Assembly (NCBI RefSeq): GCF_900111145.1
Contig: NZ_FOIR01000006.1
Span: 1-64,000, forward strand
Length of the DNA stretch: 64,000 nt
Source: Roseivirga pacifica
GTDB taxonomy: Bacteria > Bacteroidota > Bacteroidia > Cytophagales > Cyclobacteriaceae
Direction: 5' to 3'
Below, one piece after another: positions 38,000 through 48,177 of this stretch. A program made the position numbers and the translations under genes. Below the pieces are notes generated by a model that had not been told where the DNA came from, made no database searches, and saw only the letters and a list, made by a program, of their open reading frames with translations. The first letter of the stretch is position 1. Each line of letters begins with the position of its first letter.

Positions 38000-38789
38000 T
38001 TTCTTTAGTTTTATTCAAAGCAATTTTGGAGGTCAAACTCAATGCAAGGCCTTTGCTCTCCCCTTTCGGAAATTCCATTTTACCTTTCATCAAACTCAAC
38101 CTACTCTCAATATTCTGCAATCCAATACCGCTTTTAACCGCATTGTTTTTCAGGCCAACACCATCGTCTTTATAGTCCATTATCAAGGTGTTGCCCTTTT
38201 CATGAAATCGAATTGTAATTACACTGGCATTAGCATGCTTTAAAGCATTGTTTATAAGCTCTTGTGTAATCCTGTACCAGTTCAGCTGCATTTCGAAATC
38301 AAGCTTTTGTGTAAGGTTATGCTCAAACACAATCTTCACTTCGCCCGAATCGTTGATTTTATCGGCCATATCCACTATGGCGTCTACCAAGCCTAATCGC
38401 TCGAGCACTACAGGGCGCATATCGTGCGATACACGTCTAACGCTAGCTATGGTTTCTTCCAAAACATCCATGGCCTTATCCTTAAGTTCTTCGAACTTTT
38501 CTGAAGATTGGGCTGCATCTAGGTACCTAAAATAAAGCTTCGCTGTAGTTAAAAGAGCCCCTACCTCATCATGCAAGTCTCTACCAATGCGGTTACGTTC
38601 TCTTTCTTGGCTCTGAAAGTTGGCATTTAGCAGCTCCAGCTGGTGTGCTTTTTCAGCCTCCCTATGTTTCAATTGCTGATTAAGCAGTCGTTTTTGGTAA
38701 GTAATAAAAAAGGCGATAACTCCACCCGCAGCAAGAAACATCATAGACATGCCTCCTACGATTAACTCCGTTAATGCAAAATCTTCCAT
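37992..38789 (-). CDS. NarX-type sensor histidine kinase (HisKA_3)
   Basis: The 265-residue protein has one N-terminal membrane helix (about 8-30), a short coiled coil, the HisKA_3 dimerisation helix with phosphoacceptor H73 in RNRIGRDLHDEVGALLTT, and an HATPase domain (QELINNALKHANAS; DYKDDGVGL; GIGLQNIESRLSLMKG). It has essentially no extracellular sensing domain, so it probably takes its signal from another protein; the multi-pass membrane protein encoded 25 bp upstream is the obvious candidate (inference). Confidence 0.94.
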   Translation of the reverse strand: MEDFALTELIVGGMSMMFLAAGGVIAFFITYQKRLLNQQLKHREAEKAHQLELLNANFQSQERERNRIGRDLHDEVGALLTTAKLYFRYLDAAQSSEKFEELKDKAMDVLEETIASVRRVSHDMRPVVLERLGLVDAIVDMADKINDSGEVKIVFEHNLTQKLDFEMQLNWYRITQELINNALKHANASVITIRFHEKGNTLIMDYKDDGVGLKNNAVKSGIGLQNIESRLSLMKGKMEFPKGESKGLALSLTSKIALNKTKEND

Positions 38790-38814
38790 TCAATACGAAA
38801 CTAGGAAATAACGG

Positions 38815-39486
38815 CTAAGCATCATCAACCTGAGACAATTTGTACCGTTTTGCTGCAACAAATAAGGACACAAAATAGAACCCGGTAAGCACTAAGTTAA
38901 ATATCGCATTTAAACGATTAGACGCATAATAAATATCCCTATTCGCCTCTACAATATAACTGGTCATTAAAAAAAGTACGAAAGCACTAGCATTGTACAA
39001 CAATAAACCAGCACTTAACCAAAACACCCAGTCTTGTGTAAGATTATGATACCTCTCACTGCTTAACAACTGACTAAAATACAGGAGAGAAAAACCTACA
39101 AAACTAATGTTCCCTACCCATATAACATTTGAACCAAATGTATTGAATGGTTGCCATAAAATGATATTTACTACAGCAAAAATTAAAAAAAGGACTAAAA
39201 GCCCATTTAACACTTTCTTCCAAGCTCCCCTTTTAAGTATCAAGAAAAATAACCTATTCAACAAAACATATTGTGCTATGGCGAATAGGTTAAAATACTG
39301 CACGTTCATCCTGTCAACTTCATTAACAAAGAAGTTCAATTTGTAATTGGCAATGAGATTTACAACGGCCGATATTATTGTTAGCCATGCCAAGTATTTA
39401 GCTTCCTTGGGTAGTCTTTTAAAAGCTACAATGGCAACAATAGCCGGAGCAACGATGCTTAAAGAAGAAAGTGTTTTTAAATCCAA
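38815..39486 (-). CDS. Multi-pass membrane protein of unknown family, putative sensor subunit
   Basis: No family recognised. The 223-residue protein has about seven hydrophobic segments (for example LSIVAPAIVAIVAF, YLAWLTIISAVVNLIANY, VLNGLLVLFLIFAVVNIIL, ISFVGFSLLYFSQLL, FWLSAGLLLYNASAFVLFLMTSYIV, LNAIFNLVLTGFYFVSLFVAA) joined by short loops, and ends in a short polar tail. It resembles the seven-helix membrane sensors that Bacteroidota place next to minimal histidine kinases. Located between an unknown soluble protein (11 bp upstream) and a kinase lacking its own sensor (25 bp downstream). Confidence 0.72.
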   Translation of the reverse strand: MDLKTLSSLSIVAPAIVAIVAFKRLPKEAKYLAWLTIISAVVNLIANYKLNFFVNEVDRMNVQYFNLFAIAQYVLLNRLFFLILKRGAWKKVLNGLLVLFLIFAVVNIILWQPFNTFGSNVIWVGNISFVGFSLLYFSQLLSSERYHNLTQDWVFWLSAGLLLYNASAFVLFLMTSYIVEANRDIYYASNRLNAIFNLVLTGFYFVSLFVAAKRYKLSQVDDA

Positions 39487-39497
39487 TATGAATCAAA

Positions 39498-40280
39498 TTA
39501 ATTGTTATTGTTCCCTCCTGGATTGCACTCTGGTGGACAAGGCACTACAAAGTCTAAGTAAGTATCATCTTCCTCACCGTCAGCATAGCCAACCTTACCC
39601 TGCGCTATATTCTTAACTTCTAACACTGGCGTAAAACCTGCCATATTGCGCACTACATGGCTATAGTTAATACCAAAGTGCACGTGCAAATGTGAGTTAC
39701 TTTCTATAACTCCTTTTATGGCAGAAATATCATCTTCTGGAAGGATGAACTTCCTTACTCTTCTTGGTTTCACATGGTATTCAACACCTCCATTACCTTG
39801 TGTTTTCATATCGGTGGTGCTATAAAACGCTTCGTTCAATTCAAAAAAAGGCGCTGTCGCCCAGTCAGCACAAACTTCATTTTTGTATTCTACAGAAACA
39901 CCAACATGTGGCTTGAATCGCCCGTCAATTGGGCTAATTATCGTATCGAAACCATACTTTTCAGCTTCAAAATAGAACTCTTCACCTCCTAGGGTCACTT
40001 CAAAAAATAAGGTAAAGGCATCACAATCAAATTCATCTAATCGCTTAATACCTAAGCAAAGGTTCATTGAGTCACCTTTAGAAGTATCTACTTGTCTAAT
40101 TTTTTCTGCGATTTCTTTATTAGCAGTTCCGAAATCCAAATAGGTAATTCTGTTATACTCACCCATCTTGTCAATTGGGTTTTCTACAAACACCTCCATC
40201 ATGGAAGGAATGGCTGCTTGTTGGAGTTTTTGCCAATTCAGCATTTGCTCTTTGGCCGTATCAATTGCTATAAGTTGCAT
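39498..40280 (-). CDS. Unrecognised soluble protein, first gene of the sensory operon
   Basis: I do not recognise the family. The 260-residue protein has no signal peptide and no membrane helix. It contains mixed alpha/beta sequence with a beta-rich middle (CDAFTLFFEVTLGGEEFYFEA; KPHVGVSVEYK), a His-rich strand HLHVHFGINYSHVVRN near 205, and a tail CPPECNPGGNNNN with two closely spaced Cys. It lies 11 bp upstream of the membrane protein in the same orientation as the kinase and regulator genes. A weak -7 box (TAGCTTTA, 40330-40323, minus strand) about 45 bp upstream suggests transcription starts here. Confidence 0.65.
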   Translation of the reverse strand: MQLIAIDTAKEQMLNWQKLQQAAIPSMMEVFVENPIDKMGEYNRITYLDFGTANKEIAEKIRQVDTSKGDSMNLCLGIKRLDEFDCDAFTLFFEVTLGGEEFYFEAEKYGFDTIISPIDGRFKPHVGVSVEYKNEVCADWATAPFFELNEAFYSTTDMKTQGNGGVEYHVKPRRVRKFILPEDDISAIKGVIESNSHLHVHFGINYSHVVRNMAGFTPVLEVKNIAQGKVGYADGEEDDTYLDFVVPCPPECNPGGNNNN

Positions 40281-40391
40281 GGTTGATCAGTTTATTATTC
40301 TTAAGTTTTTAATTGGTCAGTCTAAAGCTAAATAATCCGTTCTTATAAACCCTATTGAATTATGTAATCTTAATCTGGATAATTCAAAATA

Positions 40392-40768
40392 AGAGGTCGG
40401 GCCTCCCCGACCTCTACTAATCAACCCCTGCCAAACAGGGAATTACATTGTGTGTGGTTCTCCTACAATATTTTCAAGACTTTGTAGGCGCGTCCGCCAA
40501 AGTGCTGTGTGCGCAACACTTCAGCTGGCTGGTGTCTATTGCGTGTATCGTGTATGATTATGATGTAAAGATGGCGGGTTACTCACTGGGCTACTAGCGT
40601 GGTAATGCTGGTTTTTGGCAAACACGTATTTTTACGCATTAGCATGTCAGCCACAAAATGAAAAGCCCTGACCAATCAAGACCAGGGCTTCCGATACTCT
40701 TGCTGTCTCGAGTTTTTAGCCAGGTTAAGGCAGTGTGTGTTTACAATAGCAAGAGAATACCTAAACAT
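40392..40768 (-). other. Structured gene-free region with two terminator-like hairpins; candidate small RNA locus
   Basis: The gap 40281-41017 holds no conventional gene. Read on the minus strand it has: an 8-bp long-range stem CTCTTGCT (40755-40748) with AGCAAGAG (40704-40697); then a hairpin AAGCCCTG (40690-40683) with CAGGGCTT (40670-40663) followed by TTCATTTTG; and 250 nt later a 10-bp tetraloop hairpin AGAGGTCGGG (40415-40406 with 40401-40392) followed by TTATTTTG. A 30-codon frame (40768-40676) overlaps the first hairpin, as in leader-peptide attenuators. It could be a small RNA or a decayed attenuator; no known RNA family was identified. 40769-40970 shows nothing further. Confidence 0.45.
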
Positions 40769-40975
40769 TATTTGTCTTTCCAAATAACACTACAAATGTG
40801 CATCAAACACACATTAATATGAAGCGTAATTAGTAGTGGTTTTATAAATAGTGGTTTACACCTAAAGGCACGTAGAACAACTCGTTTTTCAACATAAATC
40901 AGCTGTCAAGTAACGTTTCTAATTTTTACTTCATATTGTAAGCAGCTTTCTACCATTCAAACCCAAATCTTTTAC

Positions 40976-40983
40976 TAATTTTG
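40976..40983 (+). promoter_or_regulatory. Promoter -7 box (TAATTTTG) of purL
   Basis: Exact TAnnTTTG, 34 bp before the purL ATG. The predicted transcript leader is about 28 nt, so no purine riboswitch fits between promoter and start. Confidence 0.65.
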
Positions 40984-41017
40984 CGGCCGTAAGTAGTACC
41001 CAAATACGTACGTTCTA

Positions 41018-44000
41018 ATGATTCAATTCTTCGATGCCGGTTCAGGCAAAATTTATGCGGTAAGCAGCTCATCTGCAGTAAAAGAGGCTGACCTACCTAA
41101 ACTACAGTGGCTCTTCGGAAATGCTTCTCTTATAGAAGGCAGTGAACTGAAGGGCTTTTTTGTTGGCCCTCGTAAGGAAATGATTACTCCGTGGAGTACC
41201 AATGCCGTAGAAATTACTCAAAACATGGGTATTGAAGGCATTACCCGCATTGAGGAATTTGAGCAAGCTGCAAGCGAAAATGTAGCTTACGACCCAATGC
41301 TACAGGTGCTTTACAAAAGCCTAGATCAGGATTTGTTTACAATTAATGCTGCACCTGAGCCTGTAAAGTACATTGAAGACATTGCTACCTTTAATATGGT
41401 AGAGGGCCTAGCCCTTAGCGAGGAAGAAATTGACTATCTAAAAGAAGTAAGCTTAAAGCTAGGCAGAAACCTTACCGATGGCGAAGTATTTGGCTTTTCG
41501 CAGGTAAACTCTGAACACTGCCGACACAAAATCTTCAACGGAGTATTTATTATCGATGGGCAAGAAATGCCTTCATCCCTATTTAAGCTAATTCGCAAAA
41601 CCTCCGAGGAACATCCAAACAAGCTAGTTTCTGCTTACAAAGACAACGTAGCCTTTATTGAAGGCCCTGTTGTAGAACAATTCGCACAAAAGTCGCAAGA
41701 CAAAGCCGATTGGTTCGAAACGAAAGACTTTGAATCGGTAATTTCACTGAAAGCCGAAACTCATAACTTCCCTACCACTGTAGAGCCTTTCAATGGTGCA
41801 GCAACCGGTTCAGGGGGAGAAATTAGAGATAGAATGGCAGGTGGAAAAGGTTCTATGCCTTTGGCCGGAACAGCCGTTTACATGACCTCTTACTCTCGTT
41901 TGGAAGATGGCAGAACTTGGGAGGCCAACATGCCTGAGCGCAAGTGGTTATACCAAACACCAATGGACATCCTTATCAAAGCATCTAACGGTGCTTCTGA
42001 CTTTGGTAACAAATTTGGCCAGCCGCTAATCGCTGGTTCGGTACTTACTTTCGAGCACGAAGAAGGCGGTAAGAAACACGGCTTCGACAAAGTGATTATG
42101 ATGGCTGGTGGTATTGGCTACGGTAAAAAAGCCGATGCCCTAAAGGACACGCCTGAAACTGGCGATAAAGTAGTAGTGATGGGAGGTGACAACTACCGCA
42201 TTGGAATGGGCGGTGGTGCAGTGTCTTCTGTTGATACTGGCGAGTTTTCTTCTGGCATTGAGCTGAACGCCATTCAGCGTTCTAACCCAGAAATGCAGAA
42301 AAGGGTTTATAATGCCGTTCGTGCCATGGCCGAAATGGACAAAAACCCAATCGTTTCTATCCACGATCACGGTGCTGGTGGCCACCTTAACTGTCTATCA
42401 GAATTGGTAGAAGAAACTGGTGGAACCATAGACGTAAAGAAACTACCTGTGGGCGATCCTACCCTTTCCGACAAAGAGATTATCGGTAACGAATCTCAAG
42501 AGAGAATGGGAATGGTAATGAAGCAAAAAGACATTGACTACATGAAAAAGGTGGCCGAGCGTGAGCGCGCACCAATGTATGTAGTAGGCGACATTACCGG
42601 AGATAATCACTTCAAATTTGAAAACAAAGAAACCAATCAGCACTCAATGGATTGGGACTTGGCGCATATGTTTGGTTCATCTCCAAAAACCATTTTGGAA
42701 GATAAATCGGCACAAGCCCAATATGACGATGTTTCTTACGACATAAAACAGCTTCAGCAATACCTAAATGCTGTGCTTCAGCTAGAAGCTGTGGCATGTA
42801 AAGACTGGTTAACCAACAAAGTTGACCGCTGTGTAACTGGCCGTGTGGCTAAGCAGCAAACTGCAGGGCCTATTCAATTGCCATTGAACAATGTGGGCGT
42901 AATGGCTATGGATTATCGTGGCGAAAAAGGTATCGCCACTACAATTGGTCACGCGCCTGTTTCGGCACTGATCGACCCAGTGGCAGGTTCGCAGCTATCT
43001 GTTGCGGAATCATTGACCAACATGATCTTCGCGCCAATTAGCGATGGTTTGAAAGGAATTTCACTTTCAGCCAACTGGATGTGGCCTGCGAAAAACGAAG
43101 GCGAAAACGCTCGTTTGTACGATGCTGTAAAAGGACTTTCTGACTTTGTTTGCGAATTAGGTATTAACGTTCCGACTGGAAAAGATTCCATGTCGATGAC
43201 GCAGAAATACAAAGACGATGTGGTGTATGCACCAGGTACAGTGATTGTTTCTGCCGTTGGCGAAGTAAGCAACCTGAAGCAAGTGGTGGAGCCTGTGCTT
43301 CAGCCAAACTTTGATTCAACTTTATTGTACATCGATCTTTCCGGAGATGACTTTAAGTTGGGCGGATCATCATTCGCTCAAGTACTTGGCAAAATTGGTA
43401 CAAGCGCACCTACCATTAAAAGTGCTTCAAACTTTGCGGCTACTTTCGATTATGTGCAAGACCTTATTAAGAAAGGAAAAGTACTAGCCGGACACGATGT
43501 TTCTGCCGGTGGTTTGATCACGGCCTTGTTAGAAATGACCTTCGCTCAGGTAGATTTAGGTATTTCAGCAGACTTGAAAGACATTACTGGTGCGGATGAT
43601 ATTTCGGTATTCTTCTCTGAAAAGCCAGCGTTGGTGCTTCAAATTGAAAACACGGACATTCCAACCGTAATGGCTAACCTTGAAGGTTTGGGAGCGAACT
43701 ACTATGCAATAGGCAGCCCGATTGGAGAGCCAATTCTTTCGGTTCAAACCAATACGCAAAGTTACCTGCTCGACATTGCTAGCCTAAGAGACACCTGGTA
43801 CAAAACCTCTTACTTACTAGACCAAAAACAGTCGGGTGAGGAATTGGCCAAAGCACGTTTCGAAAACTATAAGAAGCAGCCACTAGCATTCAAATTCCCT
43901 GAAGGATTCAGCGGTCAGTATGAGGCGCTAGGGCTTGACCCGAACAGAAAAACGCCTACGGGAATCAAAGCAGCCATTATTCGTGAGAAAGGCGTAAATG

Positions 44001-44713
44001 GCGATAGAGAAATGGCTTATGCCATGCACCTAGCCGGCTTTGATGTAAAAGATGTTCACATGACTGATCTGATCTCAGGCCGTGAGGACTTGAGCGATGT
44101 AAACTTCATTGCTTTTGTAGGTGGATTCTCAAACTCAGACGTTTTGGGTTCAGCCAAAGGTTGGGCCGGTGCATTCCTTTATAACGAAAAAGCAAAAGCA
44201 GCGCTAGATAACTTCTACGCTCGTGAAGACACTATTTCATTAGGTATCTGTAACGGATGTCAGCTAATGGGCGAACTTGGTTTGCTTTACCCTGAGCACA
44301 AAGTACACCCGAAATTAGACCATAACATTGCCCATAAATTCGAGTCGGGTTTTGTGAACGTGACTGTTCCTGAAAACAACTCGGTAATGCTTGGCTCATT
44401 GTCAGGCACGAGATTAGGGATTTGGGTTGCTCACGGTGAAGGTCGTTTCAGACTACCAGAAGCTGAGAGTGATTACCATGTAATTGCCAAGTACAGTTAC
44501 GAGGCTTACCCAGCATCGCCAAACGGATCTGACTACCACGTAGCCGGTTTGGCCAGCAAGGACGGACGTCACTTAGCGATTATGCCTCACTTTGAGCGTT
44601 CAATCTTCCCTTGGAACTGGGGTAACTACCCTGCAGAACAAAAGGCTGACCTATTGAGCCCGTGGATTCAGGCATTTGTGAATGCTAAGGATTGGGTAGC
44701 TGAGAGAGTTTAG
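41018..44713 (+). CDS. purL: Phosphoribosylformylglycinamidine synthase, single-chain form
   Basis: Fourth step of de novo purine synthesis: FGAR, glutamine and ATP to FGAM in the cytoplasm. The 1231-residue protein is the large fused type: N-terminal PurS-like region, linker with [15 protein letters not shown], two ATP-grasp-like AIRS halves ([57 protein letters not shown]), and a class I glutaminase domain with catalytic Cys in [15 protein letters not shown] and His/Glu in [11 protein letters not shown]. Length and motif order match the gamma-proteobacterial and Bacteroidota form. Single gene with own promoter and terminator. Confidence 0.97.
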   Translation: MIQFFDAGSGKIYAVSSSSAVKEADLPKLQWLFGNASLIEGSELKGFFVGPRKEMITPWSTNAVEITQNMGIEGITRIEEFEQAASENVAYDPMLQVLYKSLDQDLFTINAAPEPVKYIEDIATFNMVEGLALSEEEIDYLKEVSLKLGRNLTDGEVFGFSQVNSEHCRHKIFNGVFIIDGQEMPSSLFKLIRKTSEEHPNKLVSAYKDNVAFIEGPVVEQFAQKSQDKADWFETKDFESVISLKAETHNFPTTVEPFNGAATGSGGEIRDRMAGGKGSMPLAGTAVYMTSYSRLEDGRTWEANMPERKWLYQTPMDILIKASNGASDFGNKFGQPLIAGSVLTFEHEEGGKKHGFDKVIMMAGGIGYGKKADALKDTPETGDKVVVMGGDNYRIGMGGGAVSSVDTGEFSSGIELNAIQRSNPEMQKRVYNAVRAMAEMDKNPIVSIHDHGAGGHLNCLSELVEETGGTIDVKKLPVGDPTLSDKEIIGNESQERMGMVMKQKDIDYMKKVAERERAPMYVVGDITGDNHFKFENKETNQHSMDWDLAHMFGSSPKTILEDKSAQAQYDDVSYDIKQLQQYLNAVLQLEAVACKDWLTNKVDRCVTGRVAKQQTAGPIQLPLNNVGVMAMDYRGEKGIATTIGHAPVSALIDPVAGSQLSVAESLTNMIFAPISDGLKGISLSANWMWPAKNEGENARLYDAVKGLSDFVCELGINVPTGKDSMSMTQKYKDDVVYAPGTVIVSAVGEVSNLKQVVEPVLQPNFDSTLLYIDLSGDDFKLGGSSFAQVLGKIGTSAPTIKSASNFAATFDYVQDLIKKGKVLAGHDVSAGGLITALLEMTFAQVDLGISADLKDITGADDISVFFSEKPALVLQIENTDIPTVMANLEGLGANYYAIGSPIGEPILSVQTNTQSYLLDIASLRDTWYKTSYLLDQKQSGEELAKARFENYKKQPLAFKFPEGFSGQYEALGLDPNRKTPTGIKAAIIREKGVNGDREMAYAMHLAGFDVKDVHMTDLISGREDLSDVNFIAFVGGFSNSDVLGSAKGWAGAFLYNEKAKAALDNFYAREDTISLGICNGCQLMGELGLLYPEHKVHPKLDHNIAHKFESGFVNVTVPENNSVMLGSLSGTRLGIWVAHGEGRFRLPEAESDYHVIAKYSYEAYPASPNGSDYHVAGLASKDGRHLAIMPHFERSIFPWNWGNYPAEQKADLLSPWIQAFVNAKDWVAERV

Positions 44714-44734
44714 ATATTAGACGATAGACTTAAT

Positions 44735-44768
44735 AAAACCAACTTGATCATTCAGGTTGGTTTTTTTT
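44735..44768 (+). terminator. Rho-independent terminator of purL
   Basis: A 13-bp stem (44735-44747 with 44752-44764, one G-T pair), TCAT loop, followed by a run of eight T from 44761. Confidence 0.9.
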
Positions 44769-44954
44769 GTTTCTACCATTAACTAAAGTCTTCAATGTTT
44801 ATAAGGAATTAACCCACTTGAAAATTCAGATTCAGGAATTATAGCAAAACCTTGAACATGTAGTCAAAAATCATCCTCTAATAGACTATATAGTTAAAGA
44901 TAATGCTTCCTCACTCCCGTCTTCGGTCTTCCGACTTGCAACTTTTCAATAAAA

Positions 44955-45003
44955 ACTGCAATTACGAATAATATATTTCTCTATATTTACTGCAATTACG
45001 AAT
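44955..45003 (+). promoter_or_regulatory. 15-bp direct repeat flanking the padR promoter, candidate operator
   Basis: ACTGCAATTACGAAT occurs identically at 44955-44969 and 44989-45003, a 34-bp period. A near-consensus -7 box TATATTTA (44982-44989) touches the start of the second copy, so a bound protein would cover the promoter. The padR start codon is 9 bp beyond the second copy. Autoregulation by PadR is inferred; the rest of 44769-44954 shows nothing clear. Confidence 0.5.
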
Positions 45004-45012
45004 TTAATCATC

Positions 45013-45324
45013 ATGAAGAAAACCAAACTGGGTGAGCTTGAAGAGTTGGTTCTGCTCACAGTCATTGTTTTGAAGGAGGAAGCCTATGGTGTGGAAATTA
45101 AACGTGAGCTTGAGGAAAGGCTCAATGAAACTCTCAGCGTTGGTTCCATTCAATCGGCTCTTAAGCGTATGGAAGAAAAAGGCTTTCTAAAGTCTGAGTT
45201 TGGAGAAGCTACTGCGGTAAGGGGTGGAAAGAGAAAAAGAATCTATACAGCGACTCCCCTGGCCATTCAAACATTGGAAGAAATAAAAGAGGTTCGAACC
45301 CTACTTTGGGCTTCCATTGCCTAA
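45013..45324 (+). CDS. PadR-family transcriptional regulator
   Basis: A 103-residue winged-helix regulator: LGELEELVLLTVIVLKEEAYGVEIKRELEERLNETLSVGSIQSALKRMEEKGFLKSEFGE and GGKRKRIYTATPLAIQTLEEI, complete for the short PadR class. Its stop overlaps the start of the ABC permease (TAATG), a very common Bacteroidota pairing in which the PadR protein represses the transporter. Preceded by the direct repeat described above. Confidence 0.93.
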   Translation: MKKTKLGELEELVLLTVIVLKEEAYGVEIKRELEERLNETLSVGSIQSALKRMEEKGFLKSEFGEATAVRGGKRKRIYTATPLAIQTLEEIKEVRTLLWASIA

Positions 45325-47933
45325 TGAGTAGTCACGAGGCACATATTGGCCCACCCAAGTGGTCAACCAGATTGCTAAAATATTTCCTAAGAGGTCAATA
45401 TTTAGAGGAAATCGAGGGCGATTTAGAGGAAGTCTATCACGACTTGCTCAGTAAATATTCAAAGTCAAAAGCCAGCAGATTATATCATTTGGAAGTACTG
45501 AAACTGATCAGGCCTTCTCTAGTCAGAAAATTCTCTGGTAGTCAAAAACTCAACAACTTCGGCATGTTAAAACACAACTTATTAATCTCAATTCGCAGTT
45601 TTAAGCGATACAAAACCACTTTTCTAATCAATCTTTTAGGGCTTTCTACTGGCCTTGCTGCAGCATTATTAATCTTCCTGTGGGTAGAAGACGAAAAGTC
45701 GGTTGACACCTTTCATGAAAAAGACGATCAACTGTATTGGGTGATGTCGAATTTCTCCATTAACAATGATGTGAATACATGGGACTATACCTCCGGCAAA
45801 TTGGCCGAAGCCCTGCTAAATGACTTTCCAGAAGTTGAAGATGCTGTACGAGTTGGCAATGGCTTCTTTCGCCCCAGAGGTACTATTAAGTTTGATGAGT
45901 ACTATTTTGAAGCAAACGGACTTTTCGCTAGTCCGAACTTCTTTGAAGTAATGACCTATGAGATGCTTATTGGCAGTCCTGCAAACGTAATTACCGATAA
46001 GGGTTTAGTTGTCATTTCTGATGAATATGCCCAAAGCATTTTCGGTACCATTGAAAATGCGGTGGGAAAAACCATCTCCTGGGACAATAGAATCTTTAGC
46101 AAAGAATTCATTGTTACGGGAGTCTTCAAAGCACCTCCAAAAAATGCTTCTAAGAGGTTCAATGTGGTGCTCAATTATGACAACTTAATCGAAGCAGACC
46201 GTTGGGCCGATCACTGGAATGGTGGTTATGCACAGACTTATGTAGTCCTCAAGGAAGGAACGGACATTGACGCATTCAATGCTAAAATAGCTGACTACTT
46301 AACCATCAACACTGACAGCGACAGATTCCATTTGTTCGTTCAGCAATACTCTAAAAACTATCTCTACGGAAAGTATGAAAGCGGCATTCAGACTGGGGGA
46401 AGAATAGAAAACGTTCGACTTTTTACCTATATCGCCATATTCATTTTGGCCATTGCCTGCATCAACTTCATGAACCTTTCTACGGCTCAGGCATCCAAAA
46501 AAGTTAAAGAAGTTGGAGTAAAAAAGGCCATTGGAGCCAATAGAACTGCTTTGATATTTCAATTTTTAAGTGAATCTATCCTTCTTTCTATCATAGCACT
46601 TGTTATAGCCGTTGGTTTGGTGAAGCTTGTATTGCCGCAGTTCAATACTATCTCCGGCAAAGAATTAGTATTAAGCTGGAAAGAGTACATTTTGCCAACT
46701 CTGTTACTTGTTCTGTTGACTGGTTTTGTGGCGGGAAGCTACCCTGCCTTTTACTTGTCCAGATTTAAGCCTGTTGCGGTGCTCAAAGGCAAAGTATCTA
46801 ATTTGAAGGGCGAAGAGTGGATTAGAAAAGGGTTGGTAATTGTGCAGTTTAGCCTTTCGGTTATCTTTATTATTGGTGTCATTGTCATCAATAAGCAAAT
46901 CGATTTCACCCAGAAAAAGTCATTAGGCTATGAAAGGGATGCAATAATTACTTTCAGAGAAGGAGGTTCTGACTATAGTAGTCCACAACCCTTCTTCGAT
47001 GAACTGATGAAGATTCCGGGAGTGCTCAGTACAGCCAACATGTCGGGTGACTTTTTAGCAGCCGATGATAACAATAGTGGTTTTTCATGGATCGAAGGCA
47101 CAGAAGATGACGATAACCACCTCTTCGACTCACCCAAAGTAGGCTACAACTTTATTGAAACACTTGGTCTCGAAATAGTTGAAGGAAGATCATTCTCCAG
47201 AGACTTCAATGATGGTGTAGGCAGCATCATTTTAAATGAGGCGGCAGTTGAATATATGGAGCTTGAAAACCCTATTGGAACTAAGATTGACTGGGGCGAT
47301 GACCGTGAAATGGAAGTAATTGGAGTGATTAAAGACTTTCAATATGGCTCGCTACACAAGAAAATTGAACCACTCATTATTCAGTTCAGAGAAAGAGGAA
47401 AGCAATATTTTGTAAAGCTCAGACCAGGTTCGGAGACAGAAACCATCGCTCAGATTGAAAAGGTATTTCAGGGTATATTTCCCGGTCAGATTTTCAGCCC
47501 AACTCTATTGGCTGACGATTATAAGTCCCTGTATGATTCTGAGAACAAAGTGGCTGACCTTTCGAACTACATGGCCGGAATTGCCATTATCATTTCCTGC
47601 TTGGGTCTCTTTGGTTTAGCCGCTTTTACAGCCGAAAGAAAAACCAAGGAAATAGGAATCCGCAAAATACTTGGTGCAAGCCAACTGATTATTTTCCAAT
47701 TACTGACAAATGTCTTTACCAAAACGGTGGCTATTGCCATTCTCACATCTGTGCCAATTGGGTATTACGTAGCAAACAATTGGCTTCAGAATTTCGCTTA
47801 CAGCACAGAACTCAGCTGGTGGATATTCGCTGTTGCAGCTATTTCTGCCATGCTTTTGGCTTGGTTAACCGTTGGCATACAGACCTTAAAAGCAGCCAGA
47901 CAAAATCCTGTGGATAGCCTTAGAGCGGAGTAA
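45324..47933 (+). CDS. ABC transporter permease, MacB/FtsX type, with PadR-linked prefix domain
   Basis: The protein is 869 residues from ATG 45324. An alternative TTG start at 45306 would overlap padR more and adds only six residues. The N-terminal about 75 residues (PPKWSTRLLKYFLRGQYLEEIEGDLEEVYHDLLSK) form the cytoplasmic permease-prefix domain seen next to PadR regulators. Then come two MacB/FtsX units: helix FLINLLGLSTGLAAALLIFLWVEDE, periplasmic core, FtsX helices with CINFMNLSTAQASKKVKEVGVKKAIGANRTAL, and a second copy ending GIRKILGASQLIIFQLL. No ATPase gene is adjacent. Substrate unknown; stress-related export is typical. Confidence 0.92.
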   Translation: MSSHEAHIGPPKWSTRLLKYFLRGQYLEEIEGDLEEVYHDLLSKYSKSKASRLYHLEVLKLIRPSLVRKFSGSQKLNNFGMLKHNLLISIRSFKRYKTTFLINLLGLSTGLAAALLIFLWVEDEKSVDTFHEKDDQLYWVMSNFSINNDVNTWDYTSGKLAEALLNDFPEVEDAVRVGNGFFRPRGTIKFDEYYFEANGLFASPNFFEVMTYEMLIGSPANVITDKGLVVISDEYAQSIFGTIENAVGKTISWDNRIFSKEFIVTGVFKAPPKNASKRFNVVLNYDNLIEADRWADHWNGGYAQTYVVLKEGTDIDAFNAKIADYLTINTDSDRFHLFVQQYSKNYLYGKYESGIQTGGRIENVRLFTYIAIFILAIACINFMNLSTAQASKKVKEVGVKKAIGANRTALIFQFLSESILLSIIALVIAVGLVKLVLPQFNTISGKELVLSWKEYILPTLLLVLLTGFVAGSYPAFYLSRFKPVAVLKGKVSNLKGEEWIRKGLVIVQFSLSVIFIIGVIVINKQIDFTQKKSLGYERDAIITFREGGSDYSSPQPFFDELMKIPGVLSTANMSGDFLAADDNNSGFSWIEGTEDDDNHLFDSPKVGYNFIETLGLEIVEGRSFSRDFNDGVGSIILNEAAVEYMELENPIGTKIDWGDDREMEVIGVIKDFQYGSLHKKIEPLIIQFRERGKQYFVKLRPGSETETIAQIEKVFQGIFPGQIFSPTLLADDYKSLYDSENKVADLSNYMAGIAIIISCLGLFGLAAFTAERKTKEIGIRKILGASQLIIFQLLTNVFTKTVAIAILTSVPIGYYVANNWLQNFAYSTELSWWIFAVAAISAMLLAWLTVGIQTLKAARQNPVDSLRAE

Positions 47934-48054
47934 AAGTAGTAAGTCATTACTAAAGCAAGGTATTCAGAGCCGTTTCCAATGGGGCCTATGGAAATCACGA
48001 GAGAGAGATACATCGCTTTGTACCACTGTTGCGCCCTTGATTAACAGCTACTAC

Positions 48055-48099
48055 TTTTCACAAACTCGTTGGTAAACAATACTAACGAGTTTGTGAAAA
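48055..48099. repeat. Perfect 16-bp inverted repeat downstream of the ABC permease
   Basis: TTTTCACAAACTCGTT (48055-48070) and its exact reverse complement (48084-48099) with a 13-nt loop; T-rich sequence (TTTAT) follows. Together with the next terminator it occupies most of the 344-bp gene-free stretch 47934-48277, in which no other coding or RNA feature was recognised. Confidence 0.7.
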
Positions 48100-48177
48100 T
48101 TTATACTCATATTACACACAAAGGATAGAAAAAACACAATCCTCACTAGATAAATTGGATTATACAATTTAACCTGC

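Noticed and set aside
40463-40768. Three consecutive minus-strand frames in the same phase, separated only by TGA codons, which could suggest a recoded or selenocysteine-type gene.
   Set aside because: Stop frequency in this phase is not far below chance over some 100 codons, there is no SECIS-like element identified, and the product has no recognisable family. Treated as structured non-coding sequence.
40392-40768. Identification of the structured gap as 6S, tmRNA, SRP or RNase P RNA.
   Set aside because: No tmRNA tag or tRNA-like end, no SRP GGAAG-type loop, no RNase P core motif and no clear 6S bubble could be seen.
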